NCBI GenBank assembly: GCA_030537465.1
Contig: JAUNMP010000030.1
Span: 1-34,413, forward strand
Reading direction: 5' to 3'
DNA: 34,413 nt
Source: a bacterium
GTDB taxonomy: Bacteria > Verrucomicrobiota > Kiritimatiellia > RFP12 > UBA1067
Shown in pieces: positions 13,301-19,692 of the stretch. Positions within the stretch are counted from its first letter, which is position 1. Each line of letters starts with the position of its first letter. The notes below the pieces were generated by a model, which searched no databases, had not been told where the DNA came from, and saw only the letters and a list, made by a program, of their open reading frames with translations. Made by a program: the position numbers and the translations under genes.

Positions 13301-13807
13301 GCGGGCGGCAGCATCTGGTGGACGACCGATGGGCAGATGTGCACGGATACTCCGTACTGCGCGGTGGAGCGCCTGCTTCCGCACTATGCGCACAAGTACG
13401 GGGCCGACCTCTACGAGTTCTGGGGTTCGACCTGGCTCACCTATGACCCGTGGAAGTTCGGCTGGCATGCGTATATCCGCCAGTCCGATACGCCTGGCAA
13501 GACATACTGGGTGAGGTATCCCGCGGGAGACGGCTATCTGATCTATCCGCCGAAGGAGGGGATGGCGGCGAATCCCGTCACGTCCATCCGCATGGAGGCG
13601 GCGCGTGACGGCGTGGAGGACCACGACTACCTCAAACTGCTCGCGGAGCGGGCGAAGTCCGATCCTCGGGCATCGGCTCTGCTGGCGGAGTGCCATGCGC
13701 TGGTGACGATCCCCAATGCCGGTGGGCGCTATTCTTCGCGGATTCTGCCTGAACCGGAGAAGATCGGCGAGCTACGGCAGCGGGCGGGCGAGTTGCTCTC
13801 GCGGTAA
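10301..13807 (+). CDS. Secreted multi-module DUF4091 / GH123-like protein
   Basis: 1168 residues with a Sec signal peptide (to about residue 18) behind AAGGAG. Two repeated units follow, each resembling DUF2341 (YEIYYGN near 127-133; a second beginning near 320 with WLDAKWQYRVPIRVANFSD) combined with a CBM4/9-like jelly roll announced by FVNGGFEE (near 143) and LVKNGSFEEG (near 450). The catalytic-type region begins around 780 (VWNFEIPSRPKFAAVYD). It contains an Asp935-Glu936 pair in LYISDEP, placed like the Asp-Glu dyad of GH123 N-acetylgalactosaminidases, and closes with the DUF4091 hallmark RDGVEDHDYLKLL. A role in cutting amino-sugar glycans outside the cytoplasm is an inference; the substrate is unknown. 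Confidence 0.85.
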   Translation: MNAKMLLAIAGLAAMAQAGTPWRDDLWLGRGSFWTSRVGVTVENPTDVAWEGKTVTIPVAQLPFRSARVEELRLVDAQGTELEYGVWTKGATRLVKEGSLPADGVFAIPVCCEAKGQVVYEIYYGNKAAWGLADFWPERPGGFVNGGFEEVDAKEPIGWSASGVDALHRVAVVEEGAPEGRRCVKAEADEAAEPTWFSYTQSGIPVHPGEKIRLRVKLRGENVKKGYTGWYVHAGNSKKGDILNKVFTHKGGTFGWETLEMNVVIPPNCERMTVGSVLRGTGRAWFDDLRIERDETEAVQPCVKVGATEQLELREVGTGAAWLDAKWQYRVPIRVANFSDVERPNVLASFALPEALHATRNPVYALTLDGREIRSCSLGSRLLFTVSLPARSVTTCYLYVRSDGKTAPVVEQEELKSALGSVIPSDQVLVKQVTVGDDEAFAALLDGANNLVKNGSFEEGAKGWDHSATKSIAFEIAEGGRFGGKFAKMAIPVGVRANWSGWRQTVPVTPGRTYFYGAFLSGDNLEAGATVHAHLLNAKGRHVPSGMTSAGRGVSGTAPWTPVFGTFSASADTVKVSLQLTMNGSGAVAHDGVLLTEYTAAKSGDPEFAPDSGSAGLKVAQIDSVVKVFRETVVDETPGKALGIALAKNEAEALQLAVRSAKSGHLSLSVESVIPVEVGRVDYVPVDWPTAYYSCTTPEWVLRHPRNGGQSDGWSGWWPDPIVPTNGVDLAANTTQAFWLNFKTDAATRPGNYAGRLVWTLDGAVVRTDAFNVKVWNFEIPSRPKFAAVYDLRIGGQWKGLGATHEERREKLWAFMAEKKACPDSLGGDVKFTRDKDGNVTADFTEYDRLATRFFDHYKFPSSYMPHVFYCFGWGMPPKKFLGEDPYEGKWPYEGSDWTKLRPAYKTVYQQALRLYWNHVKAKGWADKLTLYISDEPHFHQKNVVQQMIACCRMIHEIDPAIRIYSSTWRHCPEWNNALDVWGVGHYGCFPVDEMKARKAAGGSIWWTTDGQMCTDTPYCAVERLLPHYAHKYGADLYEFWGSTWLTYDPWKFGWHAYIRQSDTPGKTYWVRYPAGDGYLIYPPKEGMAANPVTSIRMEAARDGVEDHDYLKLLAERAKSDPRASALLAECHALVTIPNAGGRYSSRILPEPEKIGELRQRAGELLSR

Positions 13808-13837
13808 ATCCCGCTTCCCTTTTCGCCGCAATAAGAT

Positions 13838-13843
13838 TATAAT
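13838..13843 (+). promoter_or_regulatory. -10 element of the LA_2272-like gene
   Basis: A perfect TATAAT lies in the only AT-rich stretch between the two genes. No convincing -35 is present. Transcription would start near 13850, giving a leader of about 28 nt. The downstream sequence (TTCC, CAT, ATTTCAA, CAA, AGG in that order) parallels the purL leader. Confidence 0.6.
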
Positions 13844-13877
13844 TTCCGCTCATATTTCAAACCAATAGGAGATGACC

Positions 13878-14357
13878 ATGAAGAAACTGTTGACAGCTCT
13901 GATGATTCTCGCGGCTGCGATGTCGCTCAAGGCCAGCACGGATGGCTATGTGATGCTCGCGGTGTTCTCCCCCGGGCAGATTCCGATTGCGACGACCTCC
14001 CTTGACGGCGTTCGTCTCAGCCTCATCTACGGGGAATGCCAGAACCTCAATGGTGTCGATGTCGGTCTCGTCGGCCGCGTCCGCGAGAACATGAATGGTC
14101 TCCAGGTCGCCGGCGCGAGCGTTGTCGGCACGGACGTCGCCGGTGCGCAGCTCGGTCTTCTGAACTTCGTCGAGGCGGACTTCTCCGGCTTCCAGCTTGG
14201 TCTGTGGAACGACGTTGGCAGCTCGGTTGCCGGCTTCCAGCTCGGCCTCGTCAACTTCGCCGGACAGCTCAAGGGCCTCCAGATCGGTTTGCTCAACTTC
14301 ATCGAGGAGCCGCATCCGACCTGCAAGTGCCTGCCGATCGTGAACTTCGGCTGGTAA
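13878..14357 (+). CDS. LA_2272-like surface repeat protein
   Basis: 159 residues with a Sec signal peptide (MKKLLTALMILAAAMSLKA). The rest is a run of short strand-turn repeats with the pattern G-x-Q-x-G-L-x-N, seen in VDVGLVG, MNGLQVAGASV, VAGAQLGLLNF, FSGFQLGLWND, VAGFQLGLVNF and LKGLQIGLLNF. It ends PIVNFGW. This is the layout of the LA_2272 surface-repeat family found in Leptospira and PVC bacteria, likely an outer-membrane or surface beta structure of unknown role. ATG 13878 is preferred over ATG 13872 because the AGGAG site at 13867-13871 directly abuts the latter and is 6 nt from the former. The gene has its own promoter. Confidence 0.8.
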   Translation: MKKLLTALMILAAAMSLKASTDGYVMLAVFSPGQIPIATTSLDGVRLSLIYGECQNLNGVDVGLVGRVRENMNGLQVAGASVVGTDVAGAQLGLLNFVEADFSGFQLGLWNDVGSSVAGFQLGLVNFAGQLKGLQIGLLNFIEEPHPTCKCLPIVNFGW

Positions 14358-14393
14358 TCGGTTCGGACCGGGATTGGTTTCATTTATCATGAT

Positions 14394-14423
14394 TCAGGGG
14401 CCCGGGATTTCCCGTGCCCCTGA
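14394..14423. terminator. Strong hairpin between the LA_2272-like gene and glnS
   Basis: TCAGGGGC (14394-14401) pairs with GCCCCTGA (14416-14423). Inside it, CGGG (14403-14406) pairs with CCCG (14411-14414) around an ATTT loop, leaving one C/T mismatch. No T-tract follows, so it is either a factor-dependent terminator for the upstream gene or a structure in the glnS leader, ending 21 nt before the glnS start. Confidence 0.5.
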
Positions 14424-14444
14424 TTGCAGATTGTGGGTTTCAAG

Positions 14445-16166
14445 ATGGAAGACGTCAAAGAATCGGATACGAGTCGCCACTTTCTTCGTCAGTGGATCGA
14501 GGAGGATCATGTCGCTGGACGCACGGGTGGTCAGGTTGTGACCCGTTTCCCGCCAGAGCCGAATGGCTACATCCACATTGGCCATGCCAAGGCCGTCTGC
14601 GTTGATTTCGGCATGGCGAAGCTGTTCGGGGGTGAATGCCATCTGCGTCTCGATGACACGAATCCGACCAAGGAGTCGGACGAATACGCCGAGAACATCA
14701 AGAACGACATCCGCTGGCTCGGTTTCCAGTGGTCCGGCGCAGGCGATGCGGGCGAGGCTGGCTTCTACAACGCGTCGAACATGTTCGACACGATGTTCCA
14801 GATCGCCGAGGAGCTCATCCGCCGCGGCCAGGCCTATTGCTGCAATCTCACGCAGGACGAGTGGAAGGAATACCGCGGCGTTCCGGAGAAGCCCGGCCGT
14901 CCTTCGCCTTCCCGCGACACCGATCCCGAACGCAACCTGCGCATCTTCCACGAGATGCGCGATGGCAAGTACGCGGACGGCGAGTGGTGCCTGCGGGCGA
15001 AGATCGACATGGCGTCGCCCAACATCCACTTCCGCGACCCCGTGCTCTACCGCATCCGCCACGTCTCCCATTATCATCTGGGCGACAAGTGGTGCGTGTA
15101 TCCGATGTACGACTTCGCGCATCCGATCGAGGACGCTCTCGAGGGTGTGACGCACTCGATGTGCACGCTTGAATTCGAGGTGCACCGTCCGCTCTATGAC
15201 TGGGTCGTCGACCGCATGGACGAGCAGGGCCTGCTCGTGGTGCGCAATGGCGTCAAGATTCGTCCGCATCAGCGCGAGTTCGCGCGCCTGAACATCACGT
15301 GGACCGTGATGTCGAAGCGCCTGCTGCTGCAGCTCGTCACCGAAAAGCACGTTGCCGGCTGGGACGATCCCCGCATGCCGACGGTGTGCGGTATGCGTCG
15401 TCGGGGCTTCCCGCCTGCTGCAATCCGCGAGTTCTGCGAGCGCGTGGGCGTGACGAAGGTCGAATCCGAGTCCGATCCTGCGCTCCTCGAATGGTGCGTG
15501 CGCGAGGAACTCAACCAGACGGCGACGCGCCGCATGGCGATCCTCGACCCCGTGAAGCTCGTGATCGAGAACTTCGAGGGCACGCGGACGGTGACGAAGG
15601 CGAACAATCCGCTGAACGAGGCCGCGGGTTCCCGCGAGATCCCGTTCTCCCGCGAGATCTGGATCGACCGCGCCGACTTCCAGGAGAACCCCGAGAAGAA
15701 GTTCTTCCGTCTGGGACCGGACCGCGAGGTTCGCCTCGCCGGCGCCTGCATCATCAAGTGCATTGGCTTCGAGAAGGACGCGGATGGCAAAATCACGCTG
15801 ATCCGCTGTACTTGGGACGAGGGCAGCTGGGGCGGCAATCCGTCCGATGGACGCAAGGTGAAGGGCACGATCCACTGGGTCGACGCCGCGACGGCCGTCA
15901 AGGCCGAGGTTCGCCTCTATGACCGTCTCTTCACGGTGCCGGATCCGCTTCAGGAGGGTTCCGCGAACTTCCTCAAGTTCATGAACCACGACTCCCTGAA
16001 GACGCTCACGGCCTATGTCGAGCCCGCGCTCGCGCAGGCCGCGCCCGGCGAACACTTCCAGTTCGAGCGGACCGGCTACTTCGTGGCTGACTCGAAGGAC
16101 TCGAAGCCTGATGCTCCCGTCTTCAACCGCACGGTCACGCTGAAGGATTCGTACAAACCGGCGTGA
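14445..16166 (+). CDS. glnS: Glutaminyl-tRNA synthetase
   Basis: Class I aminoacyl-tRNA synthetase that charges tRNA-Gln directly. The signature FPPEPNGYIHIGH carries HIGH at residues 44-47, and the KMSKS equivalent is VMSKR at 288-292, the form seen in E. coli GlnRS. ATP- and glutamine-site motifs such as RLDDTNPTKE are present. The C-terminal beta-barrel anticodon-binding part covers roughly 350-573. ATG 14445 gives an N-terminus aligning with known GlnRS; a TTG 21 nt upstream falls just past the leader hairpin and is less likely. No strong Shine-Dalgarno is visible. The tRNA-Gln(UUG) substrate is encoded 3.4 kb downstream. A tandem hairpin terminator follows. Confidence 0.98.
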   Translation: MEDVKESDTSRHFLRQWIEEDHVAGRTGGQVVTRFPPEPNGYIHIGHAKAVCVDFGMAKLFGGECHLRLDDTNPTKESDEYAENIKNDIRWLGFQWSGAGDAGEAGFYNASNMFDTMFQIAEELIRRGQAYCCNLTQDEWKEYRGVPEKPGRPSPSRDTDPERNLRIFHEMRDGKYADGEWCLRAKIDMASPNIHFRDPVLYRIRHVSHYHLGDKWCVYPMYDFAHPIEDALEGVTHSMCTLEFEVHRPLYDWVVDRMDEQGLLVVRNGVKIRPHQREFARLNITWTVMSKRLLLQLVTEKHVAGWDDPRMPTVCGMRRRGFPPAAIREFCERVGVTKVESESDPALLEWCVREELNQTATRRMAILDPVKLVIENFEGTRTVTKANNPLNEAAGSREIPFSREIWIDRADFQENPEKKFFRLGPDREVRLAGACIIKCIGFEKDADGKITLIRCTWDEGSWGGNPSDGRKVKGTIHWVDAATAVKAEVRLYDRLFTVPDPLQEGSANFLKFMNHDSLKTLTAYVEPALAQAAPGEHFQFERTGYFVADSKDSKPDAPVFNRTVTLKDSYKPA

Positions 16167-16179
16167 GGGAAAACAAGAA

Positions 16180-16202
16180 CCGATGCCCTTGTTGAGCATC
16201 GG
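16180..16202. other. Hairpin preceding the glnS terminator
   Basis: CCGATGC (16180-16186) and GCATCGG (16196-16202) form a 7-bp stem with a 9-nt loop, directly upstream of the terminator hairpin. No T-tract follows it, so it probably helps stabilise the mRNA 3' end or assists termination. Confidence 0.55.
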
Positions 16203-16211
16203 TCTCGAAAT

Positions 16212-16238
16212 CGGGGCGTCTCGCCCCGGTTTTCTTTT
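16212..16238 (+). terminator. Intrinsic terminator of glnS
   Basis: CGGGGCG (16212-16218), loop TCT, then CGCCCCG (16222-16228) is followed by G and TTTTCTTTT (16230-16238). This is a textbook Rho-independent terminator. Being nearly symmetrical, the stem may also end the convergent trmJ transcript, whose stop codon lies 9 nt away, although the minus-strand T-tract is weak. Confidence 0.9.
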
Positions 16239-16246
16239 CAGGCGGT

Positions 16247-17002
16247 TCAGCCGATTGAAGGCTTCCGCCCCTCAAGGGCGGGATTGTGGTGGGCCCAGAG
16301 GGCCTGACGGGCGACGCCGAGCATGATCGCGGCGTCGTCCTTCGTCTGAACGCCGCGCGAGAAGATGCGGTGCACGCCCTGCATCATGTGCTCGGTCTGC
16401 TTCTCGTCCATGAAGCCGATGTCCTGGAGCATCGTCTGCCAGTTCTTCATCAGCTGCATCTTCTGGGCCTGCGGGGCGGGCGGGGCCTTCTCGTGCGGCG
16501 GCACGTAGGTGCCGGTCGCGGTGAAGAACTCGTAGCAGGTGATGAGCACGGCCTGGGACAGGTTGATGGAGGTATAGCCTTCGTCGACCGGGATGCGGAT
16601 GAGGTGGGTGCACTGGGCGACTTCCTCGTTGAGGAGGCCCTTGTCCTCGCGGCCGAACACAATCGCGACGGGACCCGTCTCGGCAAGGGAGAGAATGTCG
16701 GGCGCGCAGTCGCGCGGCGCCTTCACGTGCTGGCGGTAGAGCCCTCCGCGCGCCGTCGTGCCCACGACGGCGACGCAGTCGGCGACGGCCTCCTCGAAGG
16801 TGTCGAACTCCTTGCGGTTCTGAAGGATGTCCGTCGCGTGCACGGCCATGCGCTCGCCCTCGCTCCAGTCGTTCTGGAGGTTGGGTGCGGCGAGGACGAG
16901 ATTGTGGAAGCCCATGTTCGCCATGGCGCGGCAGGCGCTGCCGACGTTGCCGGTGTAGAGGGTTCCAACGAGGACGATCTTGATGTTGTCGAGAACGGAC
17001 AT
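16247..17002 (-). CDS. trmJ: tRNA (Cm32/Um32) methyltransferase, SpoU/TrmJ family
   Basis: SPOUT-class methyltransferase predicted to 2'-O-methylate nucleotide 32 in the tRNA anticodon loop. Motif 1 is GTLYTGNVGSACRAMANMGF near the N-terminus. The knot motifs are VAIVFGREDKGLLNEEV and IPVDEGYTSINLSQAVLITCYE, where the S-x-N-L-S core is diagnostic. A C-terminal helical extension (about 165-251) matches TrmJ length. ATG 17002 gives 251 residues; a TTG at 17014 would add four and lies inside a heptamer array. Neither has a clear Shine-Dalgarno. It follows the lipoprotein gene by 67 nt on the same strand and may be cotranscribed. TrmJ versus another SpoU member cannot be fully settled by eye. Confidence 0.88.
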   Translation of the reverse strand: MSVLDNIKIVLVGTLYTGNVGSACRAMANMGFHNLVLAAPNLQNDWSEGERMAVHATDILQNRKEFDTFEEAVADCVAVVGTTARGGLYRQHVKAPRDCAPDILSLAETGPVAIVFGREDKGLLNEEVAQCTHLIRIPVDEGYTSINLSQAVLITCYEFFTATGTYVPPHEKAPPAPQAQKMQLMKNWQTMLQDIGFMDEKQTEHMMQGVHRIFSRGVQTKDDAAIMLGVARQALWAHHNPALEGRKPSIG

Positions 17003-17004
17003 AG

Positions 17005-17025
17005 GAGAGTTCAAAGTTTAAGGTT
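17005..17025. repeat. Heptamer array upstream of trmJ
   Basis: On the plus strand GAGAGTT, CAAAGTT, TAAGGTT form three 7-mers, with a degenerate fourth, GAGGGCG, to 17032. The word GTTCAAAGTTT is shared with the reverse complement of the rny array. In the trmJ direction the array ends 2 nt before the ATG and includes an alternative TTG start. Confidence 0.6.
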
Positions 17026-17069
17026 GAGGGCGGGTGTCGTCGGAACAGTGGAGGCAGGAAGGATGTCGC

Positions 17070-17570
17070 CTATTTCTTCTGCTCGACGGTGCGGGGGCCG
17101 GAGGATTCGCGGCCGAATCCCTGCGGCGTGGAAGGTGCGCTGCGGATGGACTGCCGTTTTTCTTCAAGGGGATTGCGGACACTGGCGCAGAGCGTGCCCT
17201 GATAGCGGATGAGGAAGCCCTTGCCGTCGGGTGCCTTGTGGGCGACGAGGCATCCCGTTCCCTGTTCGAAGTACTCCCAGTTCTCCTTTTCGTCCATATA
17301 GAGGTTCCCCGTCGTGGACATGCGCTGATAGGCGATGAAGTCGTCGCCGTCGGGCATCGTCACGCGGACCTTCAGCTTGGACTTGAAGGGAAGCTTGACT
17401 CCATTGGAGAGCACAAAGGTTGACATGCGGGGTTCTTTCTCCATCCCGTAGTCGACATGCACGAACTGCCCGGATTCATCCACGAACTTCTGGGAACGCG
17501 TCGGTTCGAAGGACGCACACCCTGCCAGTAGCGCCAGTGCAAGCCCTGCAAAGATGTATTTAATCTGCAT
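17070..17570 (-). CDS. Small lipoprotein of unknown function
   Basis: 166 residues. The signal peptide MQIKYIFAGLALALLAGC ends in a lipobox with Cys18. The mature domain (about 19-140) alternates strands, with segments such as KLPFKSKLKVRVTMPDGDDFIAYQ and GKGFLIRYQGTLCAS, and suggests a small beta fold. The tail (about 140-166) is polar, Ser/Pro/Arg-rich and probably disordered. I recognise no family. The start was chosen because it begins the signal peptide and lies exactly where its promoter predicts transcription to begin, implying a leaderless mRNA. It is divergent from pfp and upstream of trmJ. Confidence 0.85.
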   Translation of the reverse strand: MQIKYIFAGLALALLAGCASFEPTRSQKFVDESGQFVHVDYGMEKEPRMSTFVLSNGVKLPFKSKLKVRVTMPDGDDFIAYQRMSTTGNLYMDEKENWEYFEQGTGCLVAHKAPDGKGFLIRYQGTLCASVRNPLEEKRQSIRSAPSTPQGFGRESSGPRTVEQKK

Positions 17571-17576
17571 GCGGAT

Positions 17577-17585
17577 ATTATAGCA
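17577..17585 (-). promoter_or_regulatory. Extended -10 promoter of the lipoprotein gene (leaderless)
   Basis: On the minus strand TGC precedes a perfect TATAAT. Only six bases, ATCCGC, separate it from the ATG, so the predicted start of transcription coincides with the start codon. Confidence 0.7.
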
Positions 17586-17603
17586 TTTGTTTGGTGATAT
17601 GTG

Positions 17604-17617
17604 CCCATAATCATGGG
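17604..17617. promoter_or_regulatory. Small inverted repeat in the divergent promoter region
   Basis: CCCAT, AATC, ATGGG form a 5-bp inverted repeat midway between the two divergent -10 elements, where both -35 regions must fall. A regulator binding here could affect both genes. It is short and may be chance. Confidence 0.35.
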
Positions 17618-17620
17618 ATT

Positions 17621-17629
17621 TGATATACT
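17621..17629 (+). promoter_or_regulatory. Extended -10 promoter of pfp (leaderless)
   Basis: TGA followed by TATACT (17624-17629). Seven bases, GTCCGTC, then lead to the ATG at 17637, so the transcript is predicted to begin at or within a base of the start codon. No Shine-Dalgarno is possible. Confidence 0.65.
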
Positions 17630-17636
17630 GTCCGTC

Positions 17637-18839
17637 ATGAAGAAGTCTACTTTCACGAATATGGTGATCGCCCAGTCGGGTGGTCCTTCGATGGTCATCA
17701 ACCAGTCCCTCGTGGGTGCCGTCCTCGCCGCCCGCGCGAAGGGCGTCGGCACGAAGATCGGCAAGATCCTCGGCGCCCGCCATGGAATCGCCGGTATCCT
17801 CGGCCGTGACTACGTCGACCTGCGCAAGGTGGACGAGAAGAAGCTCCTCGCAATCGCGGAGACGCCGAGTTCCGCGCTCGGTTCTTGCCGCCTCAAGCCG
17901 ACGGCGGACGACTGCCGCAAGATCTTCGAGGAGTTCAAGCGCCTGAAGGTCGGCTATTTCTTCTACATCGGCGGCAACGATTCGGCCGATGCGGCCCGTA
18001 TCGTCGCGGAGGAGGCCGAGAAGGACGGCTATCCGCTCGTCTGCTACCACATCCCGAAGACGATCGACAACGACCTCCGCAGCTGCGACCACACGCCAGG
18101 CTTCGGCTCCGCCGCCCGCTTCGTCGCGAGCGCGATCAAGGGCGATGATCTCGACAACCGCGCGCTTGGCGGCGTGAAGATCGACATCATCATGGGCCGC
18201 GACGCCGGCTTCCTCACGGCCGCCTCGGCGCTCGCCCGCACGAACAAGGACGACGGACCCCATCTCATCTACCTGCCCGAGCGTCCGTTCTCTCTTGACG
18301 GCTTCGTCGTGGACGTCCAGGCCGCCATGAAGAAGTTCGGCCGCTGCGTCGTCGCCGTCTCCGAAGGCATCCGCGACGAGAAGGGCGAGTCCATCGGCGC
18401 GAAGTTCGCCGGTGGCGAGAAGGACAGCCACGGCAATGTGCAGATGAGCGGCACGGGCGCCCTCGGCGACTATCTCGCGAAGCACCTGAAGCAGAACGCC
18501 GGCGTCAAGCGCGTCCGTGCGGACACCTTTGGCTACCTGCAGCGCTCCTTCCCCGGCATCGCCTCCAAGATCGACCAGAAGGAAGGCCGCGCCGCCGGCG
18601 CCGCCGCCGTCAAGGCTGCCCTCGCCGGCAAGCTCACCAAGGGCACGATCGCCATTGTCCGCAAGCCCGGCAAGAAGTACGCCGTCGCGTTCGAGCCCCA
18701 GCCGATCGCGAACGCCGCGAAGTACACGCGCAGCGTGCCGGACACCTTCATCGCCGCGAACGGCCACGACGTCACGAAGGCCTTCCTCGACTACGCGCGT
18801 CCGATCGTCGGCGAACTGCCGAAGTGCGAAGTCCTGTAA
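17637..18839 (+). CDS. pfp: 6-phosphofructokinase, pyrophosphate-dependent type
   Basis: Phosphorylates fructose 6-phosphate, probably using PPi and reversibly. The phosphate-donor loop reads GGNDS (112-116): Asp115 replaces the glycine of ATP enzymes (GGDGS). Lys141 in PKTIDND replaces the glycine of GTIDND; both changes mark PPi users. The substrate segment MGRDAGFLTAASALA and the later VRADTFGYLQRSF are typical of the PPi clade. Length is 400 residues. A longer reading from GTG 17601 would add 12 residues translated from the promoter itself and is rejected. The start codon has no leader. ispE follows with a 1-nt overlap (TAATG). Donor specificity is inferred from residues, not measured. 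Confidence 0.94.
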   Translation: MKKSTFTNMVIAQSGGPSMVINQSLVGAVLAARAKGVGTKIGKILGARHGIAGILGRDYVDLRKVDEKKLLAIAETPSSALGSCRLKPTADDCRKIFEEFKRLKVGYFFYIGGNDSADAARIVAEEAEKDGYPLVCYHIPKTIDNDLRSCDHTPGFGSAARFVASAIKGDDLDNRALGGVKIDIIMGRDAGFLTAASALARTNKDDGPHLIYLPERPFSLDGFVVDVQAAMKKFGRCVVAVSEGIRDEKGESIGAKFAGGEKDSHGNVQMSGTGALGDYLAKHLKQNAGVKRVRADTFGYLQRSFPGIASKIDQKEGRAAGAAAVKAALAGKLTKGTIAIVRKPGKKYAVAFEPQPIANAAKYTRSVPDTFIAANGHDVTKAFLDYARPIVGELPKCEVL

Positions 18840-19576
18840 TGGTTCGGGAGGCCCACGCCAAGATCAACCTCACGCTCGAGATTCTCGGCGTGAGGCCCGA
18901 TGGGTACCATGACCTGCGAAGCGTCGTGGTGCCCATTCCTCTTCATGACGATGTGGCGCTGGAACCCGCCGACGCGATCAGCGTCGAGATGCCTGGAGAA
19001 GTGCCCCAGGAGAGGAATCTCGCCTGGAGGGCCGCGCAGGCGCTTCGTCAGGCGACGGGATGTACAAAGGGGGTCCGGATCGTCCTCGAGAAGCGTATCC
19101 CGCAGGGCGCCGGACTGGGCGGTGGCTCGGCGGACGCCGCCGCCGTTCTCAATGGACTCAACGAGCTCTGGGGACTCGGCCTCCCGAAGGCGCGGCTCTG
19201 CGGAATCGCCGCCGCGGTCGGCAGCGATGTCCCCGCACTCACGCTCGGTGGTCCCGTGCTGATGGAGGGACGCGGTGAGCGGGTGACGCCGCTTGCGGAG
19301 TCCCCTCTTGCGGATTTCCCCCTGCCGGACCTCTCGCGGCTGGCCCTGCGGACGCCGCCGGTCTTCGTTTCGACGCCGTCGGTCTTCCGCGAGTTCCGCG
19401 AGTCGGACCGAGGTCTCGGCGCCAATGACCTCCAGCCCGCCGCCTGCCGTCTTCATCCCGAGATCTCCGCTGCCCTTGCCGAACTCAAGGCGGAGGGCTG
19501 CGAAGGCGTGATGATGTCCGGTTCCGGATCTTCCGTCTTCGGCTGGCGCCCTGTTGCGTCCTCGTCGCGGAATTGA
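18839..19576 (+). CDS. ispE: 4-diphosphocytidyl-2-C-methyl-D-erythritol kinase, C-terminally short
   Basis: GHMP kinase of the MEP isoprenoid pathway; phosphorylates CDP-ME at the 2-hydroxyl. The N-terminus AHAKINLTLEILGVRPDGYHD is diagnostic, and the ATP glycine loop PQGAGLGGGSADAAA spans 88-102. VGSDVP and the late MSGSGSSVFG motif are also present. The ATG overlaps the pfp stop by one base. At 245 residues it is about 25-35 shorter than usual: after SSVFG only WRPVASSSRN remains, where the family normally has a further helix. The missing part is replaced by the promoter and body of the tRNA-Gln gene. Probably functional because all catalytic motifs are kept, but the loss is unusual. Confidence 0.93.
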   Translation: MVREAHAKINLTLEILGVRPDGYHDLRSVVVPIPLHDDVALEPADAISVEMPGEVPQERNLAWRAAQALRQATGCTKGVRIVLEKRIPQGAGLGGGSADAAAVLNGLNELWGLGLPKARLCGIAAAVGSDVPALTLGGPVLMEGRGERVTPLAESPLADFPLPDLSRLALRTPPVFVSTPSVFREFRESDRGLGANDLQPAACRLHPEISAALAELKAEGCEGVMMSGSGSSVFGWRPVASSSRN

Positions 19577-19582
19577 TATAAT
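19554..19582 (+). promoter_or_regulatory. Promoter of tRNA-Gln inside the ispE end
   Basis: TTGCGT (19554-19559), exactly 17 bp, then TATAAT (19577-19582) preceded by TGA. This is the best -35/-10 pair in the window. Transcription would start near 19589, ten bases before the mature tRNA. The -35 lies within the last codons of ispE. Confidence 0.8.
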
Positions 19583-19598
19583 TCGTCTCTCGCGAACT

Positions 19599-19672
19599 TG
19601 TCCCGTGGTGTAGTGGCCGCACAGGGGTTTTTGATACCCTTAGTCCTGGTTCGAACCCAGGCGGGACAACCA
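19599..19672 (+). tRNA. tRNA-Gln (anticodon UUG)
   Basis: A complete 74-nt cloverleaf. The acceptor TGTCCCG pairs with CGGGACA, and the D-arm GTGT pairs with GCAC. The anticodon stem GGGGT/ACCCT has loop TTTTGAT, giving anticodon TTG, which reads CAA. The T-arm is CCTGG/CCAGG with loop TTCGAAC, and the 3' CCA is encoded. The first acceptor pair is U-A, as expected for glutamine tRNAs recognised by GlnRS. No terminator separates it from the MYG1-like gene, whose start is 20 nt after the CCA. Confidence 0.97.
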
Positions 19673-19692
19673 ATTTCCGTGGAGACCGAGCC

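Noticed and set aside
13801..13823. Possible terminator GCGG/CCGC followed by TTCCCTTTT after the DUF4091 gene
   Set aside because: The stem has only four pairs, contains the stop codon in its loop, and the tail is broken by C; too weak to call.
14424..14444. TTG start for glnS
   Set aside because: It begins just past the leader hairpin and has no Shine-Dalgarno; ATG 14445 fits known GlnRS N-termini.
17601..17636. GTG start giving 12 extra residues to phosphofructokinase
   Set aside because: It would translate the -10 promoter element, and the extension does not match the family N-terminus; ATG 17637 aligns.
19599..19672. tRNA gene as an integration site for a mobile island
   Set aside because: No integrase, no direct repeat of the tRNA 3' end downstream, and the following genes match the rest in composition.
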